Part shown: positions 12,961-25,893 of the stretch, in pieces | How positions within the stretch are numbered: the first letter of the stretch is position 1 | How the letters are laid out: each line of letters starts with the position of its first letter | Notes under the pieces: generated by a model | Seen by the model: only the letters and a program-made list of their open reading frames with translations | Databases searched by the model: none | What the model was told of the DNA's origin: nothing | Made by a program: the position numbers and the translations under genes | Assembly (NCBI RefSeq): GCF_954871325.1 | Contig: NC_088776.1 | Coordinates: forward strand, 4,781,985-4,845,984 | Direction: 5' to 3' | DNA from: Gordionus sp. m RMFG-2023 | Lineage: Eukaryota > Nematomorpha > Gordioida > Chordodea > Parachordodidae | DNA: 64,000 nt

Positions 12961-13269
12961 TTACAGTAGGAACATTCTCTTTTCATCACGACATAATATG
13001 GGATACCAAGCAATAGTGCTATTATTAAGGAGATATTTTGAATACTTTTCACAGTATGAAGGGCCAATTTGTGTTCTAATATTATATCTATCAGTTTTAA
13101 TGAGCATATACAGATATTTTGGAGTCTTGGAGTATGATAAACATGCACTTAATTTACACCATATATTTGAGGATGGTGGATACGGTTCTCCATTTTCCTG
13201 GTATAAATCGCTAACATATTGTTTCAGAATAAGTAATTCCGAGTTGATATTTTTCTTAATAGGTGCCAT
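12961..13269 (-). CDS. Conserved unknown protein carried by fold-back element 1
   Basis: This is a 102-codon open frame. Its product starts MAPIKKNINSELLILKQYV and contains KTPKYLYMLIKTDRYNIR and PSYCEKYSKYLLNN. The frame at 26,947-27,234 in element 2 gives nearly the same protein, with about nine differences over ~95 residues before the ends diverge. In element 1 it faces a decayed inverted copy across a ~130 bp spacer, so the element carries the gene twice, head to head. The predicted protein is small, charged and tyrosine-rich with no signal peptide. I recognise no family. It could be a DNA-binding part of a transposase or one exon of a longer protein. Preservation in two copies suggests past selection, but does not prove present expression. 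Confidence 0.4.
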   Translation of the reverse strand: MAPIKKNINSELLILKQYVSDLYQENGEPYPPSSNIWCKLSACLSYSKTPKYLYMLIKTDRYNIRTQIGPSYCEKYSKYLLNNSTIAWYPILCRDEKRMFLL

Positions 13270-14134
13270 GTCTTAAAAAAAAATATTTTTTAAAAATTTT
13301 ATGTAGGTTATCGGTCTACCGATTCAATAAAATGCAAACCGGTTAAAATTATATGTATCTTTTTTTACAGCTCAGGAATAAATTATAATTTCAGGAATAT
13401 ATCCTAATAATTGTAAAGGAAATTTAGGTCTATATTAATGGCTCAAAGGAATTAATAAAAATAAGAACAAGTATAAGGAACGGAATCATTGTAATATTTT
13501 TATAAATAAATCTTAGTTGTAAGCCAGTATAAAAGACCAAATCCGGTATTTAAAAATTATTTAATGAATATAATTTTTAATTAATATATAGATATTATAA
13601 ATACTCATAAATTTTAACTTTCTGGTTTATTTAAAGTGAGATTAAGTGGTTTGCCAAGCCCCGGGTTTACCTAACCCCAGTAGCATGTTGGTTTAAACTT
13701 TATAAATTTCGATGGAAATAATAATTATGATTTACTAAGAAAATATGAAACAAGTTCGATGAAATGGCATCCAGATATATACTAAAATAAAATATTGACA
13801 ATATTTATTATATCCAGGGTGGAAGGGGGAAATAGGATCCAATAGAATTTATTTATTTTCATTGAGCATAAAAAAATTTTTTTTTGAATAGGATTTCATA
13901 TATCTGCTACATACAGAATTGAAACATGTTGATTGTTGACGATTCAATTAAACCCCATCCATATAAAAATAACCAAAGGAAGAAAAAAAAGGAATTTTCA
14001 TTAATGTTTTGTCTATATTTTAATTATTTTTGTAAACAAAATATAATAACATAGTCATTAACATGTAATATTTTACGATTAGTATACATGTTAATATATT
14101 TTTAACGTGGGGATTAATATTACGATAAAATTAT

Positions 14135-14701
14135 CAGGGACCCGGAGTGAACCGTAACGAACCGTTAAACTATTATAAACCGTTATAACTATCTGAACCA
14201 TAACCGAACCGATATAATTATTTTTTGAAGGAGTAAAAATAACCCTTATAAAAAAAGGGCTAAACCGTTTCTAACCAGTTCATTTAGGAATCGGGAAAAT
14301 TTGAATATCCAGATTTATATAAACTTGCTTTTAGAGTACTGGCGGTTCCCGCAACACAAGTTTCTGTAGAAAGGGTCTTTTCGGGGCTAAAATTTGAGTT
14401 ATCGTCACAACGAACAAATATGATTCCAATTATATTAGAAAATATATTATTTATGCGTTCAAATAATATATTTAAAGACGAGTTATTTTGAATCTTATAT
14501 ATATTTTTTTATATAATTCATAGATGCTTATAATAAAAATAGACAATGGTGTTGCTTCAATAAAAAAATTTCTAACCGTAATGAACTATTATAAACTTTT
14601 ACAATTAGCTTAACCGAACCTTTATAAATTTTTTCTTAAGAACCCTAATCAAAACGTAATTATTATAATATTTTACATACTGAACCATAACCAATTCCCT
14701 G
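14135..14701 (+). mobile_element. hAT element (non-autonomous, 567 bp) with exact 8 bp target duplication
   Basis: The left end is CAGGGACCCGGAGTGAAC. The right end, inverted, reads CAGGGAATTGGTTATGG. The flanking 8 bp are AAAATTAT on both sides, a perfect hAT-type target-site duplication. Inside, 14,290-14,491 is open on the plus strand and encodes the C-terminal dimerisation domain of a hAT transposase (EYPDLYKLAFRVLAVPATQ, then SVERVFSGLKFELSSQR). The element is thus a deletion derivative that kept only the transposase tail. The same insertion, at the same site, is present in the inverted copy at 25,305-25,893. Confidence 0.9.
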
Positions 14702-15236
14702 AAAATTATAGACATTTCTCCATTGCTTTTTTTTTTGATTTACACCTTATATTTTAGAGTATTTTGAAAAATCATAAAAAATAGATAGCATAGTAATCTC
14801 CTATATCAATGTCTGAACATATTTATCATACATAATCAATCAATTTTGCGAAATAAATAATGGAGATAAAACTTAATTTGAGGCATCATTAGGAAGAAAA
14901 AAATATTCTCTATCGATATACGTTAATAAATATTTGTAAAAAAATTGAATGTTTTTTATTTTTGGCGCCATTTAACGGTCAATAGCTGGCAAACGGTAAT
15001 GGTACAAATCAAACTGAAAACAGTACAAATCATTTTCTATCGACCTATACACTTTTTATTTTTAAATTCAAAAGTTGGGTAGGTTGTCGTGAAATTGACC
15101 CCCCCCATTTTGTTCTTTGAATATCTCAAAAACGGCGATGGTACAAAACTGAAAACGATACAATTCAGGTACAAATCACACCAACTGATAAACTATTAAA
15201 AATCCAAAAATGGGGGGGGGGGCAACTTCACGGACC

Positions 15237-16565
15237 TATATATTTTCATCATTTGCACACTCACTATTATTTTAAAAAATGAAAATAAATAAACTACCGT
15301 ATTGTAATACTTGACAGAATTTAATTTTTTTTTTAAAACACATCTTCAAAATATGATTTTTCTGCTCAAAGAAATAGTTCGTAGTATTGTTTTAACATCG
15401 GCCCATATTAATATTTTTTGGCAAGATATTATTATGTAAACCTGGAGATTTTGTTGCTAACATATGGCAGAAAGGGTTGGAACCTCTATTTGAGAAATAT
15501 AGAGGCTTCAATATGACGTTTAAACAATACTAATTGAAAAGGAGATCCAAACCATAATTTTGTAACTCGGACTTCAACCGAAACTTTCTAAAAATATATG
15601 TGAACCGCGAACCTTTTGATATCCCAAATCTTTTAAAGTATATTAATAATATTCGATACTGATTGATAAGTATCGGTAAGTGTTTTTTATAAGATATTTT
15701 TATATATTTTCCGTTTGACCATACCAACGTTAGCTTATAGAAGTGTTCGCTCTACCATAGAATTTATTCCTTTCTCCTTTATAAATAATAAATTTGGCGA
15801 AGAGAGAATATTGAAAAAAATTTTAATTTTTTTTTATATGGCTGCTCTCATAATTATTTATTTAGGAATAGATGACAAAATTTTAAATGACGCGCTTTCA
15901 ATTTACATAATTCTAATTAGGATTTACGCTAAACTTTGAATCTCTTTTTACAAAGGTTCAATCCGAATATTATTATTTCTTACTAACCATAATCAAATCT
16001 TAACCTCCATTTTGTTAGAGCATATTCATCAAGGTTAGAATTTTTGATTTAATAATTTTTTTTAAAGATCAGAACATTTTTTTTTTCAAAATGAAATCGT
16101 GACGAGACATATTTTTTCCGCCTATAAAATAACAAAAAATTTATTATATAAAAGATTATTTTCAAAAAAATATTTTTGGAGTTTTAAGTAAATTTTAATG
16201 AAAATTACACTGAAAAAAAAATAGTTTAAATATTTTTCCGGAATGAAAAATCTTTGAAAAATTATTTTTCATTTTTGAGAAGGATTTTAAAACTCTGATT
16301 ATTCCTAATTTATCTTAATTTTCAAAATTGTATATAATAATATAATTCTGATAGATACCACTATTATTTTATTGTGCTATAAAAAGAAGGTTCAGAAGAA
16401 GGCATTTCGAAATTCCCTAAGCCAAACACGATATAATCCCCTACTAATGATGATTATGTGTCATACAACCCCCCCCCCTACCCCATCTTCCACCATAGTA
16501 AAAGTGTTTTTGTTACAATCGATCATTCTTGTAAAAAATAATTTTATAAAGCTTTTTTTATTAAA
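15237..16565. repeat. Left arm of inverted duplication, part outside element 1
   Basis: The stretch is colinear and inverted relative to about 23,440-24,770. Examples are AGGCATTTCGAAATTCCCTA at 16,400 versus its reverse complement at 23,560, and CTAACGTTGGCATGG at 24,275 versus ACCAACGTTAGC at 15,722. It contains an M1-like palindromic insertion at about 15,395-15,530, also shared with the other arm. No gene was seen in it; the 74-codon frame at 15,715-15,939 is not intact in the other arm. Confidence 0.7.
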
Positions 16566-16792
16566 ATTATATATTCCAAATTAAAACCAAACCCATTATA
16601 ATCCCAGTTTTACAGATTGGTACAAGATAGAAAAGAATAATGGAATCGGATACATAATATATTCATTATAATTATAATAATAATAGAGTAACAATTCCAA
16701 TGAAAAAATGTAAAATCACGCATTTTTTTACAAAGATGTTTATAATATTGTTATTAATTATCATTTATATTTATTTATATCAGAGTGTATCC

Positions 16793-18627
16793 TTAGTAGC
16801 CAGGCAATATAAATTTTAAATTTTTCGTACAATTAATTAGTTGGGTAGTATTCGCATCAAATATCTTAGCAGGTTCATTACATATAACAACGATGCAAAT
16901 TACATTTGGCGTTGGGCAAAAGCCTATATTTTCTATTGAACAGGGATTATCCTTAGGCTCATACTTACAAATCGCGTTATATTCAACTATACGTTCAACT
17001 TGTTGATATCCAGTGTAATCAGCTATATAAGTATTAAATTAAAAGTTTACATTAATAATAATAATAGCGGGCGATGATAGTATTTATATAATTTCCTATT
17101 ATATTATATAAATTTAAAAATAAAAACTAGATTGAAAAAGATTTGAACGAAAAGGTTTATTTAATGCAAAGTTAAACAACTTGAATATAATAGAGTTCAT
17201 AAAGTTGATTATTTTGGATATGGGATTTATCTGAATACTGGTAGCGCCCTGAGGGGATTAAATTACATCATATACTATGAAAGTGTTAAATTTGGGTCAT
17301 TCAAATTACAACTCTATGATAATATAATAAGCTAAGCCTTTTTATTATTTATTAACCTCCATCAAATGTTAATTAAAGATGATTACGGGAAGAGTTTGTA
17401 TTAAATGAAGAGAAAATTATCCTATTTTTTTTTATTTTAATAAGATAGAGAACTGGGAAGAAGCTAATATTAAGATTTGGAGAAGTCTAAATAAAAAATG
17501 ATATCCTTCTTCTAATAATAATAAAATTAAAAATGCAAAGTTACCAGAAGATTGTTCAACAGAAGAAATGATTTTTAATACAATGAAAAGAGTCTAAAAA
17601 TATTTTCATTGAAAATTTCATGATTATGCTCGCCTCATTATGCCAAGTTAAGTTGCCAGTGCAATCGAATCACATAGACAAATATAAATTTTGTTCAAAA
17701 ATTAAAACTATTTGAATAAAATTCATAAACAATGAGATTGAAATTCTAGCATTTAAACATAAAATAATTATTTTCTTTATTATAATATTTAAGATGACAA
17801 TAATTCAAAATTTCGAAGTTTCACCCAAAGTTCTTTTAAGATAAATTAATGAACAGCAGTTTTATTGCAAATTCATACCAAATCAAACAGTTAAATTTAT
17901 AAACTTTGAAGTATTATAATTTATTGATGGAGCTATATATGCTTAAACAAAGTTGAAGTTTCGCAACGATAGTGTAAATATGTATAAGCTTATTTTTTAT
18001 TGTATATCGTCATTACTACTTACTAACCCTTGTAAAAAATGAAGTAAAAAGCAAGAACAATTATAAACTGCTCAAAATTATAACTAAACTGGACAAAATG
18101 GCAAGTAATCGCTTAAAAATATTCAAAAAACGCACAAAATGATGCACACAAATAGACGAAAAATATGTAAAAGAAGGAGGGGGCGGGGTGTCAAATTTTC
18201 AAATAACACGGGAAAAGAGTCAAGCATGGAAAATTAGTGAAATAGCATGTAAAATGACAAAAGAAATGAAAACAGAATAAATTGGCTAAAAGTCAATTAT
18301 AATGCCATTCCCTACTCTGAAAAAATTCCCTAGTGATGCACCTATATAAATATCAGCCCCTTTCATTATTTTATACATAAATTTTAGTGCAATATAAAAT
18401 ATGAAAGTATTATTAGTATATATATTACAATAATTTCCACTCCCATCCATTATTGGTGTCTGAAAGCTGTAGTTGATAATCATCACCTTTAAAAAATAAA
18501 ACCAAAAATATTTATCGCATGATTTTACGAAGTTTAATTTTAATTAATTAATATAGATATATTTTATTAAATTCAAGGAACTTACAAATGCAAGAATTGC
18601 GAAAAGCGTATAAGTCATAGAGGCCAT
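16793..18627 (-). CDS. Small secreted cysteine-rich protein (unrecognised family)
   Basis: The gene has three exons: 18,586-18,627, 18,429-18,486 and 16,793-17,022, with phases 0 and 1 agreeing at both joins. The first donor is a perfect GTAAGT and the acceptors are TTTTTAAAG and CTTATATAG. The product is 109 residues. A signal peptide (MASMTYTLFAILAF then VMIINYSFQ) is followed by a mature part with six cysteines in the last exon (AICKYEPKDNPC, GFCPTPNVICIVVIC, LINC), ending FILPGY. AATAAA on the minus strand lies at 16,770-16,775, 18 bases past the stop. I recognise no family; the size and cysteine number suggest an extracellular knot-like peptide or inhibitor. Its 5' flank occurs about five times in 7-22 kb and a broken paralogue lies at 10,584-10,790. 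The segment with the last exon (16,566-17,150) is missing from the inverted copy. The exact second donor is the least certain point. Confidence 0.6.
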
Positions 18628-18870
18628 AACGAAATTTAACTTTTAAGTTATACTTGTAAATGTTTTTCTTTTTATTATAAAAATATTTTGAATGAAAATT
18701 TATTTATTTTTCTCAGATATTTATATAGTAAATAATTTATTTTTCTTCTTTTCGGAGAATTTAGTTCAATAATAAAAGTATATTAAATTTACTTATAAAT
18801 TACGTCATAAAATTTACAAGAAATGTTTTGATTTTGATAATTTTTCTTTATAAAAGGAAAAGGTAAATAT

Positions 18871-19310
18871 ACAAAATATATTTATTTTAAAAATATTAAA
18901 TTAAAGAAAAAATATATAAATTTTAAAAAAATTATTGCAAGTTTGCGTCTATCGAATTTTTTGATAAACAGTCTTTTAACGCGTTCATATGTCATTGGTC
19001 AATCAATACAATATAAATACGCAATCATAAATTATATTTACGATAATGGTGGAGAGGGGGGGGGGATAAAATGGAGGAAATATAAAAATAGCATTTATTA
19101 ATTTTTCTTTCTTCTTTAAAAGTTAACTCTAAATGACAGAGGTTATAAGTGATCACCTTTTCAGTCATCGTGTAATTATAATGACTTAACAATGGCCGCC
19201 TCTATATAATGAACAATCTATGATGATTACAAATATTTTCTCGCTATAAGGTGCTCATCTTATAGTTAGCCACTATTTGGTTAGATAATCTTAAGAAGCT
19301 AAGGAGATCA
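18871..19310. other. Spacer, nothing recognised
   Basis: Unique AT-rich sequence between the left arm and the next repeat. It includes a run of ten G at about 19,056-19,065. Confidence 0.4.
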
Positions 19311-19314
19311 AACC

Positions 19315-20050
19315 TTTATGGTAACCACTTTCTTGTATACCTTCTTTTAAAAATAGTAATAAAATCCTTATATTAACCACCTCCAAGTAAATTTGCATTT
19401 GGGGGAGGGGGATGTGTAAAAGAAGTTATTGAACACTTCAATACCTCCAGTGGGGACTGAAACACCTCAGGGAATGCTAGAATTGATTTTGCATAGAAAT
19501 GGTTAATAATTATGAAATAGAATTTTCAGTAGCTCATTAAATATATCTTTGGAATATATCTCCAAATTTTATTTTATTTTGGTTCAGTAGATTTTAAAGT
19601 AATCTCGTGACTGATGAGGTCTATGAAACCTTCCAGAATAAGTTCTTAGGATAGGTAATTTTGTTTTTAATTTCCATTTTATTTTGATAAATAATATTAA
19701 TTCTACATGTCCAAGGTTTTTTAATACCCAATAAAAAAATCTTGTCATTTAATATTTGGAGTTAAATTCTTAATGGAGCTAGTTTTATAAGAAAAAATTG
19801 TTATGATTAAACATCTTTTAGCTTTTCTGTTTTGGTTTTTGCATGTAATGATCAATCGGGGAAGTATTGTGTTGATTTAGCCTATTTTAAATGATTTTAG
19901 GCAGATAAATTATAAATATGTCTCTACATTTTAATTGATAGATATCTATTTCAACCACATATGAACAAAATCTAGACTTAAAATTGATTGAATTGACTAT
20001 ATTTAATAAATATATATCGAGATCCAATTCTCAACATAGAACAAATCATG
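19315..20050. repeat. Dispersed repeat, copy 1
   Basis: The repeat matches 28,410-28,930 in the same orientation. Shared segments are TTATGGTAACCACTTTC, GAACACTTCAATAC and TTTTCAGTAGCTCAT. In the second copy it abuts the right terminus of fold-back element 2. No coding content was seen. Confidence 0.65.
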
Positions 20051-20609
20051 GAAAAATTGGCGCAATCGAAAAAAAGAAGATTTAATTTTCATTTATGAAC
20101 AATATTTTGATTATCTTTTTCAATAATCATATATAATATTTTATTCTATATTTTACTATGAATGATTTACAAGACTATAATATCTCTACGATATTTTATA
20201 TGCTGATTATTTCTTATAAATTTTTTCCCATTTTGGAGAATTTCATTTATAATATAATTATATTAAATGTACTTACTATATTACGTGTTAAAATTACCGA
20301 GAAATATTTTGATTTTGATATTTATTTTCTTAAAAAGGTAAATATTTGCGTTATGAATAACGAATTTAAAATCAAAGATGAAAGATATATATTTATAAAT
20401 CCATGAGACGTGAAAAATCCTATATGAGGTGTTAGGAAATAGGGGATATCAGGATTTATATCTGCACATTTGTCAACGCTATTTAGAATAGGGCTCAATG
20501 AAGTACCAAGCCCTCTCACAAATATTTTAAAGATTTTTCGCCTCCCCTCCATAATAGATTTATTTTAAATGGATTGTTTAATAAGTTATATACTACAGTG
20601 TTGTGATGA

Positions 20610-20805
20610 TTTAATGAAACATATTGACGATGAAGCCCATCCATGTAAAATTGTAATCTTTGCAAAAATAATTAAAATATAGACAAAGCATTATTGAAAT
20701 TTCTTTTATTCATTCCTTTTGTTATTTTAATTATTTTTGCAAAGATTATTATTTTATATGGATGGGTTTTAATTTAATCGTCAATATGTTTATCAATTAT
20801 ATTTT
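20610..20805. mobile_element. Palindromic remnant of the fold-back family
   Basis: The left part reads CATATTGACGATGAAGCCCA and the right part ATGGGTTTTAATTTAATCGT then CAATATG, its inverted complement. In between, AATTATTTTTGCAAAGATTA is also inverted. The same module forms part of each arm of fold-back elements 1 and 2. Confidence 0.65.
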
Positions 20806-20875
20806 TCATTGTTTTTTTTGGGGGTGGGGGAACTAAAAGTCATATTACATACGAAAATAAATTTATTTTATGACG

Positions 20876-21094
20876 GATTTATAGTGCGATTTTAGATTTA
20901 ACTGCTGTTTAAGAATCTGTTCATGATATCAATTTTTTCTCTTTTAATATTAATTTTATTTCAAATTCTATTCGTGATAATAATTTAAAGACTTATTAAT
21001 TTTAATAAACAAAAAATTGATCTCCTAAATAGATTTTTAAAATCGATCATCTGTTAAATCGTGTTGGATCGGATCCTAATAGGAATCCATTATA
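20876..21094. mobile_element. Palindromic MITE, family M2
   Basis: The right end reads CGATCATCTGTTAAATCGTG then TTGGATCGGATCC, with the inverted counterpart at the left. It matches the copies at 8,038-8,238 and 11,500-11,682. Confidence 0.6.
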
Positions 21095-22220
21095 CGTATG
21101 TCATTAAAGACTAGAAAGATGTCAGTCAATTTTCGGGATAGCTTTGTTTTAACGTTCCTCACTGATGGTCTTAAATTTATGATAATTCAATATTTCAAAA
21201 AAAATAAGCCATTAATTAATAGAAGTATTTATTAGATTTTCTAGCTAATATTGGGGAATATGCCTTTAAGATTGCTAGCTCCCGCCACTTTTTTATCCCC
21301 CAAGCCTAAATTTTATTGAGGGGCGAATTGTAACACTGAGAGATACAGTAATTTGAATGGTTAACGTCATTTAATTTAAATAAAATTGAGTATTAATTTA
21401 TTAACTAGATTAGATGACCATTTCGCATTTGATGGGTATATTATAAATTTAATCAAACCTATCTGACGTATTCCTTAACATTATGTCTCGCGGTATGGAA
21501 CCTAGGATGACGTATAAAAGAAATTTATTTTCGGTATCATCACTAAGTAACAGTCCTACTTTGCTAAGGGTTGTACAGTTATATCTTACTACTTTATTAC
21601 TTACTTACTTACGAAAAGTAAAATCAGTTGTGGATGTAGCTATCATAAAACAATTTGTACATATTTAATCTCGCCAGAATTGATTTTTTTTTAAAAAAAA
21701 TGAAATATGGACGTTTAGTTTCACAAAAAAAAACTGGTCGATAATATGATATGTAACTTAAAAATAAATCCATTTTAAAATAAATGTACTAAAGTGGGAA
21801 AAGCTAAAAATATTTAAAACAGTGGGAGGGTATTGGGTTTACTTTATTGCGGCTTATTCTAGATAGATATGACATATATGAAGACATAAATCGTGAAATC
21901 CTTTCTCATCGGGATCCTCCATCCTAAACATATTATTATTTTTAATATTTATTAGAGTGAAATGATGGATAGGCAAAAATAAATCATATGAATATTTTGA
22001 TATATTATTTCTTTTATCTTTGATTTTAAATTTGTTATTCATTACGCAAATATTTACCTTTACCTTTTCCTTTTAAAATAAAAATTATGAAAATCAAAAC
22101 ATTTCTTGGTAATTTTATGACGTGATTTATAAGTAAATTTAAACTTTTATTGTTAAAAGAAAAATTTTCCGAAATGAAGAAAAATAAAATTATTTACAAT
22201 ATAAATATCTGGGAAAATAC

Positions 22221-22905
22221 CAGTGTTGTTAAAATAGCGGGCTACTTTTTTCAGTAGCGGTAGCTTTAGCTGGCTACTTTTTTTAGAAAATAGAGATAGC
22301 CGTAGCTCGCTACTAATTTAAAAAGTAGCGAAGTAGCGCGCTACTTCTCTACTTTCAATTTTACTTAAAAATTTTTTTTTATTAAATCTAATATTATAAT
22401 CCTTTTATTTAATTTAATTTTGAAATTCAAATTTTTATTTAAAAATATACATTATACATGTAGTTAGCATTATAAATCTAGTTATTAAAAATGTGTGAGA
22501 TTGTTGAAGATAGCGAAATTTCTTTGGGAAAATGAGAAAAATATAGATTATCCTTTCTATAATATTAATATATAATATTAATATAAAATTCAAAATTATT
22601 ATATTATTAATTACCTTGTGTATAATAATTATATTTTTAAAATCTTTATTTACCATAATTTAATGCTATTTTAATATTTTTTTATAAATGAATCTAAATC
22701 TTAGATAAATTTAAATTTTGAAAATTAAAAAGGTATTCTTCTTTTTTTATAAATACAATCGTTTTATATAAATTAGATTTCCAGATCTGTATGATGATGA
22801 TAATGTAATAGCTGCTATCGTTCATCTTAGTTTCAAGTTAAATTGGGCTTACAATAATTTAACGAAATCTAAAGAGCAACTTGATAGGCTGATGGTAACG
22901 TTAAA
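22221..22905 (+). mobile_element. hAT element, truncated
   Basis: The element begins CAGTGTTGTTAAAATAGCGG, a terminal sequence typical of hAT elements, followed by inverted GTAGC/GCTAC motifs. Near its other end, 22,777-22,905 reads FPDLYDDDNVIAAIVHLSFK then LNWAYNNL on the plus strand, like the part of BED-type hAT transposases that reads ILAAIxHPKFKLxW. The right terminus and target duplication were not found. It sits where the first two exons of the secreted gene would be in this arm. Confidence 0.65.
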
Positions 22906-25304
22906 ATCATGCAATTTTCAATGAAAATATTTTTCTACTCTTTTCTCTGTATTAAAAATTTTCTCTTCTGTTGAACAATCTTCTAATTACTTAGCATTTT
23001 TGATTTTATTATTATTAGAAGAAGGATTTTATTTTTTATTTTTGACTTCTCCAAATTTCTTACCAAATATTAGCTTCTTCCCCAAAGTTCTCTAACTTAT
23101 TAAAATAAATGTAAAAAAATAAGATTTATCTTATCATTTTATACAAACTCTTACCGTTGTCATCTTTAACATTTAATGGATGTAAAAAGAGGGGGGGGGG
23201 TTTAATAAATAATAAAAAGGATTATATTATCATAGTGTAATTTGAATGACGTAAATTTAACACTTTCATAGTATAACATATAATATAATCTAATCTCCTC
23301 TCAGGGCGTTACTAGTTTTCAGATAAATCAGATATCTTAAATAATCAGCTTTCTGGACTCTATTTTATATGAGCTGTTTAGATTGCATTAAATATTCTTT
23401 TGGTTCAAATCTTTTCTATAATCAGAATATGTATTATAAATTTATTTTTTACAAGAATGAGCGATTGTAACAGAAACACTTCTACTATTGGGGTTGGGGG
23501 GGGGGGGGTGTATGACACATAATCATCATTTGTAGGGGATTATATCATGTTTGGCTTAGGGAATTTCGAAATGCCTTCTTCTGAACCTTCTTTTTATAGC
23601 ACAATAAAATAATATTAGTATCTATCTGAATTATATTATATACAATTTTGAAAATCAAGATAAATTAGGAATAATCAGAGTTTTTTAAAATCCTTCTCAA
23701 AATAAAAAAAAAAATCTTCAAAGATTTTTCATTCCGGAAATTTTTTTATTTAAATGTAAACTATTTTTTTTTTCAGTGTAATTTTCATTAAAATTTACTT
23801 AAAACTCCAAAAATATTTTTTTGAAAATAATCTTTTTATATAATAAATTTTTTGTGATTTATAGGCGGAAAAATATATCTCTCGATGAAATCACGATTTC
23901 ATTTTGGAAAAAAAATGTTCTGATGTTTAAAAAAAAATCTTCAATTTATCAAAAATATGAACCGTAAAGAATATCTGTTCAGGTATAGGCTCTAACAAAA
24001 ATGGAGGTTCAGATTTACTTGATTAGTAAGAAATAATAATATTCGGATTGAACCTTTGGAAAAAGTGGTCCAAATTTTAGCGTAATTCCTAGTTAAAATT
24101 ATGTAAATTGAAAGCACGTCATTTAAAATTTTGTCACCTATTCCTAAATAAACAATTATGAGCAGCCATATATAAAAAAAATTAAAATATTTTCAATATT
24201 CTCTCTTCGCCAAATTAAATATTTATAAAGGAGAAAGGAATAAATTCTATGGTAGAGCAAACACTTTTATAAGCTAACGTTGGCATGGCCAAACAGAAAA
24301 TATATAAAAATATCTTATAAAAAAACACTTACCGATACTTATCAATCAGTATCGATTGTTATTAATATACTTTAAAAGATTTGGGATATCAAAAGGTTCG
24401 CGGTTCATACATATTTTTTAGAAGGTTTCGGTTGAAGTCCTAGTTACGAAATTATAGTGATTCATCGGTTTGGATCTCTTCAATCAGTGTTGTTTAAACG
24501 TCATATTGAAGACTCGATATTTCGCAAATAGAGGTTCTACACCTTTCTGACATTTGTTAGCCACAAAATCTCCAGGTTCACATAATATTATCTTGCCAAA
24601 AAATCTTAATATGGGCCGATGTTAAAACAATACTACGAACTATTACTTTGAGCAGAAAAATCATATTTTGAAGATATGTTTTTTTTAAAAAAATAATTAA
24701 ACTCTGTCAAGCATTACAATACGGTAGTTTATTTATTTTCATTTTTTAAAATAATAGTGAGTGAATAATTGACCCCCCACTTTTGGATTTTTAATAGTTT
24801 ATCAGTTGGTGTGATTTGTACCTGATTTGTACCGTTTTCAGTTTTGTACCATCACCGTTTTTGAGATATTCAAAGAACAAAATGTGGGGTCAACTTCACG
24901 ACAACCTACCAACTTTTGAATTTAAAAATAAACAGTGTATAGGTCGATAGAAAATGATTTGCACCGTTTTCAGTTTGATTTGTACCATTACCGTTTGCCA
25001 GCTATTGACCGTTAAAAATATGGCGTCAAAAATAAAAAACATTCAATTTTTTATTAAAAATTTATTTTAACGTATAAAGATAGAGAATTTTTTTTCTCTT
25101 CCTAATGATGCCTCAAATTAAGTTTTATCTCCATTATTTATTTCGCAAAATTGATGGATTATGTAATTTGATAAATATATTAAAAATACCGCTAGATATT
25201 GATATAGGAGATTATTATGCTCTCTATTTTTTATGATCTTCCAAAATACTCTAAAATATAAGGTCCAAATCATAAAAAAGCAATGGAGAAATGTCTATAA
25301 TGTT

Positions 25305-25893
25305 CAGGGACACGAACCGTCATTTATAACGGTTCAGTATGTAAAAAATTATAATATTTACGTTTTGGTTTGGGTTCTTAGGAAAAAATTTATAAAGGTT
25401 CGGTTAAGCTAATTGAAAAGTTTATAATGGTTCATTACGGTTAGAAATTTTTTTTATTGAAGCAACACCATTGTCTAATTTATTTTTATTATAAGCATCT
25501 ATGAATTATATATAAAAAAATATATATATAAGATTCAAAATAACTCATCTTTAAATATATTATTTGAACGCATAAATAACATATTTTCTAATATAAATGG
25601 AATCATATTTGTTCGTTGTGACGATAACTCAAATTTTAGCCCCGAAAAGGCCCTTTCTACAGAAACATGTGTTGCGGGAACGGCCAGTACTATAAAAGCA
25701 AATTTACACTAATCTGGATATTCAAATTTTTCGGATTCCTAAAATATAAAAACTGAACTTGTTTGATCCGGTTTAACCAATTTTTTTTATATAGGTTCTT
25801 TTTAATCATTCAAAAAATAATCGTATCGGTTTGGTTACGGTTCAGATAATTCTACCGGTTTATAATGGTTTAACGGTTCGCTCCGGGTCCCTT
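25305..25893 (-). mobile_element. hAT element, shared insertion in right arm
   Basis: This is the reverse-orientation counterpart of 14,135-14,701, with the transposase C-terminal domain on the minus strand at about 25,530-25,740. Flanks are ATAATGTT and ATAATTTT, one mismatch, corresponding to the AAAATTAT duplication of the other copy. The outermost base of one end has changed (CCCTT instead of CCCTG). It was copied together with its host element, not inserted independently. Confidence 0.85.

Larger units (their letters stand above)
11704..15236. mobile_element. Fold-back element 1 (3.5 kb palindromic DNA element)
   Basis: Termini are AGGTCCGTGAAGTTG at the left and CAACTTCACGGACCT at the right. 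Most of the element is an imperfect palindrome. The outer modules (TTTGTACCATTACCGTTTAC, CAGCTATTGACC) at 11,700-12,240 reappear inverted at 14,960-15,236. The module with TATGGATGGGTTTTAA at about 12,430 reappears inverted at 13,950. The centre holds two head-to-head copies of a ~100-codon frame. Inserted into it is a 567 bp hAT element (14,135-14,701). No transposase of known type was recognised and no target-site duplication is clear. Element 2 (24,770-28,397) is its inverted, colinear copy. The long-inverted-repeat fold-back class is the nearest description, and the family is unidentified. Confidence 0.7.
20220..21510. repeat. Duplicon unit copy 3 (5' flank type)
   Basis: Same orientation as 7,270-8,710; both share GCCATTAAT and CCCCCAAGCC. 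It includes an M2 MITE at 20,876-21,094 and a fold-back palindrome at 20,610-20,805. It lacks the coding exons of the secreted-protein gene. Confidence 0.65.

Noticed and set aside
22905-23000. Right end of the hAT element starting at 22,221
   Set aside because: I looked for an inverted CAGTGTTGTTAA end and for the GAAAATAC flank and found neither, so the element is described as truncated.
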